14,723 bases of DNA from JANPEF01 sp046596055 (GTDB taxonomy: Bacteria > Eisenbacteria > RBG-16-71-46 > DASYSL01), in the NCBI GenBank assembly GCA_046596055.1, contig JBKJNH010000283.1:1-14723 (forward strand). Reading direction: 5' to 3'. Shown here in pieces: positions 12,479-14,723 of this stretch; the stretch's first letter is position 1, and each line of letters starts with the position of its first letter. Both the position numbers and the translations under genes were made by a program. The notes beneath the pieces were generated by a model, which was given only the letters and a program-made list of their open reading frames with translations, did no database searches and was not told the DNA's origin.

Positions 12479-12747
12479 ACCGGAATCTTGTCATTGCGGG
12501 CGCCGCGGCGCTCGTCGGGTACGCGCTCATCAAGTCGTCCCGCGCCGCGGGCGTCGTCTCCGCACCATCTGTCGGTGCAGCGGAATCCGTCGCGTACCTG
12601 CCGGGGTTGCCGTCGGGCTTCGCTGTCGGCCCCGACGGCACCGTGCGCGCGAACCCCGCGGGCTCGGACACCACGGGGCAGCTTACGACCTCGACGGGCG
12701 GCGGCTCTGACGTGGACATCTCCGACGCGCTGGCGTTCTTCCGATGA
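12475..12747 (+). CDS. N-terminally anchored small virion-type protein
   Basis: 90 aa. MNRN is followed by a hydrophobic helix at residues 5-19 (LVIAGAAALVGYALI) and a basic stop KSSR; the rest is Gly/Ser/Pro/Val-rich and probably extended, ending DISDALAFFR. Single-span with the tail outside is likely. It starts at an ATGA overlap with the previous gene and ends in an ATGA overlap with the next, so it is tightly coupled to the protein with the fibre-type C-terminus at 12744. Function is unknown. Confidence 0.65.
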   Translation: MNRNLVIAGAAALVGYALIKSSRAAGVVSAPSVGAAESVAYLPGLPSGFAVGPDGTVRANPAGSDTTGQLTTSTGGGSDVDISDALAFFR

Positions 12748-13736
12748 GCCGCAACGGAGAAGTGAGCACCGCTCTCGTCAACATGGACAGCGGGCAGGGC
12801 GTCAAGCTGACTTCGGCGCGCGGCGTGGTCGACCTCATCCGCCCCGGCGACGATGCGGCGCTCCTTCGCGGCATCGTGCTGCGCCCAGCTCGCGCGGGCG
12901 GCCCGGTCGAGTGGAGCGCGGTACAGGGTGACCGTCTCTTCATGCGCTCGGCCGGCTCGACGATTGCGGCGGGCGACCCCATCGGCATCTCCCAGGTCAC
13001 GCCGGGAGACTTCGTGTTCGACTCGGCGGCGCCTGTCGCCTATGCGGCGGAGAGCGGGCCGGGCACCGACCCGGGTCTGTTTGAAGGGTACTTCGTCGGC
13101 GCCGTGGGCGCGGGCGGCGGCGGCGCCGCACCTGCCACGACACTGGGCGCCGCCTACGCCGCTGGCGGTGGGAACGGCGGGCTCAACAACCGACTGGGTA
13201 GCTCCTCGCTCGGCATGAACGCGCCCGTGCGCGGCATCGTCCCTGAGGCGGGCGCGACGGCGTTTGCCGTGGCGACGCCGGGAACGGTCGAGGACCCCAC
13301 GCCGCTCGACGTGGTGACGCTCGGCAGCGGTGCCGACGGCGCGGGGCTCGTCGTGGTCCGCGACACGGACGGAAACGCGGTGCTCTCAACGGCGCTCGGG
13401 AAGGTCACGGCCAACGGTACATTGGGGTGCGACCCGCTGACGTTGTCGGCGGGCGGGTCGGTGGCGACGGATGCGACGCTGTCCAATGCGTTCGCCGTGC
13501 CGCTCACCGGAAACGGCACGCTCGAGAATCCCTCGGGCCTGCTCGCGGGCCGCACCTACGTGTGGCGCATCAAGCAGGATGCGGCGGGCGGGCGCACGCT
13601 CGCATATGGAGCACTCTTCAAGTGGCCAGGCGGCGTGCCCCCGGTGCTCTCGACGGCGCCCAACGCCGTGGACATCATCACCGCGTACTATGACGGCACG
13701 ATTCTCTGTGCCGTCGCACAGAAGGCGTTCGCGTAG
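12744..13736 (+). CDS. Capsid decoration/fibre-type protein with tail-fibre-like C-terminal domain
   Basis: 330 aa. Residues 1-120 are a compact beta domain like capsid decoration proteins (DUF2190-like, weak call). Gly-rich linkers at 122-152 connect to a beta-rich middle. The C-terminal ~70 residues, from SGLLAGRTYVWRIKQDAAGG through LFKWPGG, NAVDIITAYYDGT and ending VAQKAFA, follow a pattern seen in many phage tail-fibre and receptor-binding proteins. There, G-x-Y-x-W-x-I-x-Q-D-x-x-G and K-W-P-G-G are hallmarks. It is therefore probably a virion surface protein exposed to the host. It lies 3 bases before the SGNH spike and may be its base or a partner. No enzymatic motif is present. Confidence 0.7.
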   Translation: MSRNGEVSTALVNMDSGQGVKLTSARGVVDLIRPGDDAALLRGIVLRPARAGGPVEWSAVQGDRLFMRSAGSTIAAGDPIGISQVTPGDFVFDSAAPVAYAAESGPGTDPGLFEGYFVGAVGAGGGGAAPATTLGAAYAAGGGNGGLNNRLGSSSLGMNAPVRGIVPEAGATAFAVATPGTVEDPTPLDVVTLGSGADGAGLVVVRDTDGNAVLSTALGKVTANGTLGCDPLTLSAGGSVATDATLSNAFAVPLTGNGTLENPSGLLAGRTYVWRIKQDAAGGRTLAYGALFKWPGGVPPVLSTAPNAVDIITAYYDGTILCAVAQKAFA

Positions 13737-13739
13737 GCC

Positions 13740-14723
13740 ATGCTCGCGTCATTCCTGCTCGGAGCGACCGGCCCGGCCGTAGCTTCGCTGTCTCCGTCGA
13801 GTGGCGAGGTCACGCAGGCGGTGGACCTCATCGGGGCGAACCTCCTCGGCGCGACGAGCGTCACCTTCAACGGGGTCCCGGCGAGCTTTACCGTCGTCGA
13901 CTCGGGGCGCATCACTGCAATCGTCCCGAACGGAGCGGGCACCGGCGCGGTGGCTGTCACGACGCCGTCGGGAACCGCCGTCGGACCGGTGTTCACTGTC
14001 GCCGCGAACAACTTTGCGTTCGACTTGACTACGGTCGCGTTTCCGACGGGCCTCACGGCCTCACGCACTGGGGCGACGATGTATCCGCAGCGCAGTGCCA
14101 CGACGGCGGCAGCGCAGAGCACGCCGGAGGTATTCGAGAACTGGGGCGACGCGCGCGGCGGCGGGCACTGGACCTTCGCCGGTTACTACAATGCGGCCCC
14201 AGCGCCGTTCGCGTTTTCGTCGGGGAATTGGGACTACAACGGAACCAATCCGGTCTACACGGCAAACGCCGAGCTTGCTCCAGACGGCACGATGACGGCG
14301 GACAAGCTCGACGACCAGAGCACGAGCGTCGCGCCGCTCCTCAGCGTGAGCGGGTCGACCGCGCCTGCCACGTCGGTGGACGTCGTCGCAAGCGTGTGGG
14401 TCAAGGATGTGGCTGGGAGCGCGCCCACGGTCCCGGGCGGGCTCTCGCCGCGTCCGGACACTGGGAACCCCGTCGGCCTCGGGACGGGCACCTTGTGGCG
14501 TCGCCTCGCATCGCGTTTCCCGAAGAACGGCGGCTCGTCTTACGAGTACTGCTTCGTTTACCCGAGTGGCGCCACCCCAGATGCGGGCGGCACGCTGACG
14601 CTGACTCCGTCGTCGGTGGGCGCGGTGTACCTCTGGGGCGGCCAGGGTGCGCGGGCGTGGGCGCATGTGCCGGTTGCCGACGGCACGACGAGCGCCCTCA
14701 CCATGGCGGCCAGCACCCCGGCC
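13740..14723 (+). CDS. Spike/receptor-binding protein, N-terminal part (continues at 1-1158 across the circle join)
   Basis: The ATG at 13740 opens a frame that runs to the window end and, on the circle, to the stop at 1158: 674 aa in all. Residues 1-13 are weakly hydrophobic and do not make a clear signal. Residues 15-88 are an IPT/TIG domain: SLSPSSG, then LIGANL and VTFNGVPASF, with ITAIVPNGAG and VAVTTPSG, the usual order of this Ig-like fold. Residues ~130-310 resemble a beta-jelly-roll carbohydrate-binding module of phage spikes, with FENWG near the start, PDGTMTADKL at 181-190 and VYLWGGQ near 296-302. The SGNH esterase domain follows on the left edge of the window. It begins 3 bases after the previous gene. 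A glycan-binding and deacylating spike is inferred. Confidence 0.85.
   Translation, partial: MLASFLLGATGPAVASLSPSSGEVTQAVDLIGANLLGATSVTFNGVPASFTVVDSGRITAIVPNGAGTGAVAVTTPSGTAVGPVFTVAANNFAFDLTTVAFPTGLTASRTGATMYPQRSATTAAAQSTPEVFENWGDARGGGHWTFAGYYNAAPAPFAFSSGNWDYNGTNPVYTANAELAPDGTMTADKLDDQSTSVAPLLSVSGSTAPATSVDVVASVWVKDVAGSAPTVPGGLSPRPDTGNPVGLGTGTLWRRLASRFPKNGGSSYEYCFVYPSGATPDAGGTLTLTPSSVGAVYLWGGQGARAWAHVPVADGTTSALTMAASTPA
14607..14723. repeat. Right copy of 117-bp terminal direct repeat (circular overlap)
   Basis: Identical to bases 1-117. The frame of the spike gene is preserved when the two copies are merged, because the ATG at 13740 and the codon at window position 10 are a multiple of three apart on a 14,606-bp circle. 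This supports circularity rather than a partial gene duplication. Confidence 0.95.

Noticed and set aside
1..14723. CRISPR array, tRNA, rRNA or insertion sequence
   Set aside because: No spaced repeats, cloverleaf or transposase seen on either strand, and intergenic space is too small.

Overview
The first 117 bases (1-117) are repeated exactly as the last 117 (14607-14723). The gene running off the right edge (ATG at 13740) continues in frame into the one entering at the left edge (ending at 1158). The simplest reading is a complete circular replicon of 14,606 bp, linearised inside a gene with assembly overlap left on. The DNA is very GC-rich and densely packed, with many 1-8 base overlaps between genes. 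There is no integrase, DNA polymerase, terminase, portal or tail gene. The gene set points to a small circular-genome bacterial virus, probably tailless with a membrane, of a lineage I cannot place in a named family. The host is probably a high-GC bacterium. The sigma-region-4-like protein reminds me of Myxococcota/deltaproteobacterial proteins, but that is only an impression.

Layout. (1) 1662-2806, minus strand: a short leftward operon with an unknown 143-aa protein, a ribbon-helix-helix regulator and a two-helix membrane protein, and operator-like inverted repeats between the genes. (2) 2805-3782, plus: four tiny genes joined by GTGA/ATGA overlaps, two of them Cys-rich zinc-knuckle-like. 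They start at a perfect Shine-Dalgarno and diverge from the leftward operon with overlapping start codons. (3) 3783-3964: the longest intergenic stretch, with nested inverted repeats and a strong GNRA-loop hairpin, the best origin candidate. (4) 3965-6955: a Rep_trans/pII-like rolling-circle initiator, a sigma-region-4-like protein, a single-span membrane protein and a small basic protein. (5) 6959-8847: an FtsK/HerA-A32-like ATPase followed by the likely major capsid protein, whose ribosome binding site lies in a predicted hairpin. A 13-bp stem-loop follows the capsid gene. (6) 8917-13736: a rightward virion cluster with several one-TM proteins, a 3D/double-psi-barrel peptidoglycan hydrolase with a C-terminal anchor, a beta-rich minor capsid candidate and a capsid/fibre-type protein. 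(7) 13740 across the junction to 1158: a 674-aa spike with an IPT/TIG domain, a carbohydrate-binding-like region and an SGNH esterase domain. (8) 1167-1669: a lipoprotein and a holin-like protein, probably for lysis, converging on the leftward operon.

How it may work together (inference). The RHH and sigma-like proteins control transcription, and Rep starts rolling-circle replication at 3783-3964. The ATPase loads DNA into a capsid built from the 381-aa protein around a membrane carrying the many small TM proteins. The spike binds and deacylates surface glycan, the 3D-domain enzyme opens peptidoglycan, and the holin/lipoprotein pair helps release. The ATPase-capsid pairing plus many small membrane proteins resembles PRD1/PM2/FLiP-type double-jelly-roll viruses. 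The capsid fold itself cannot be proven from the sequence by eye.
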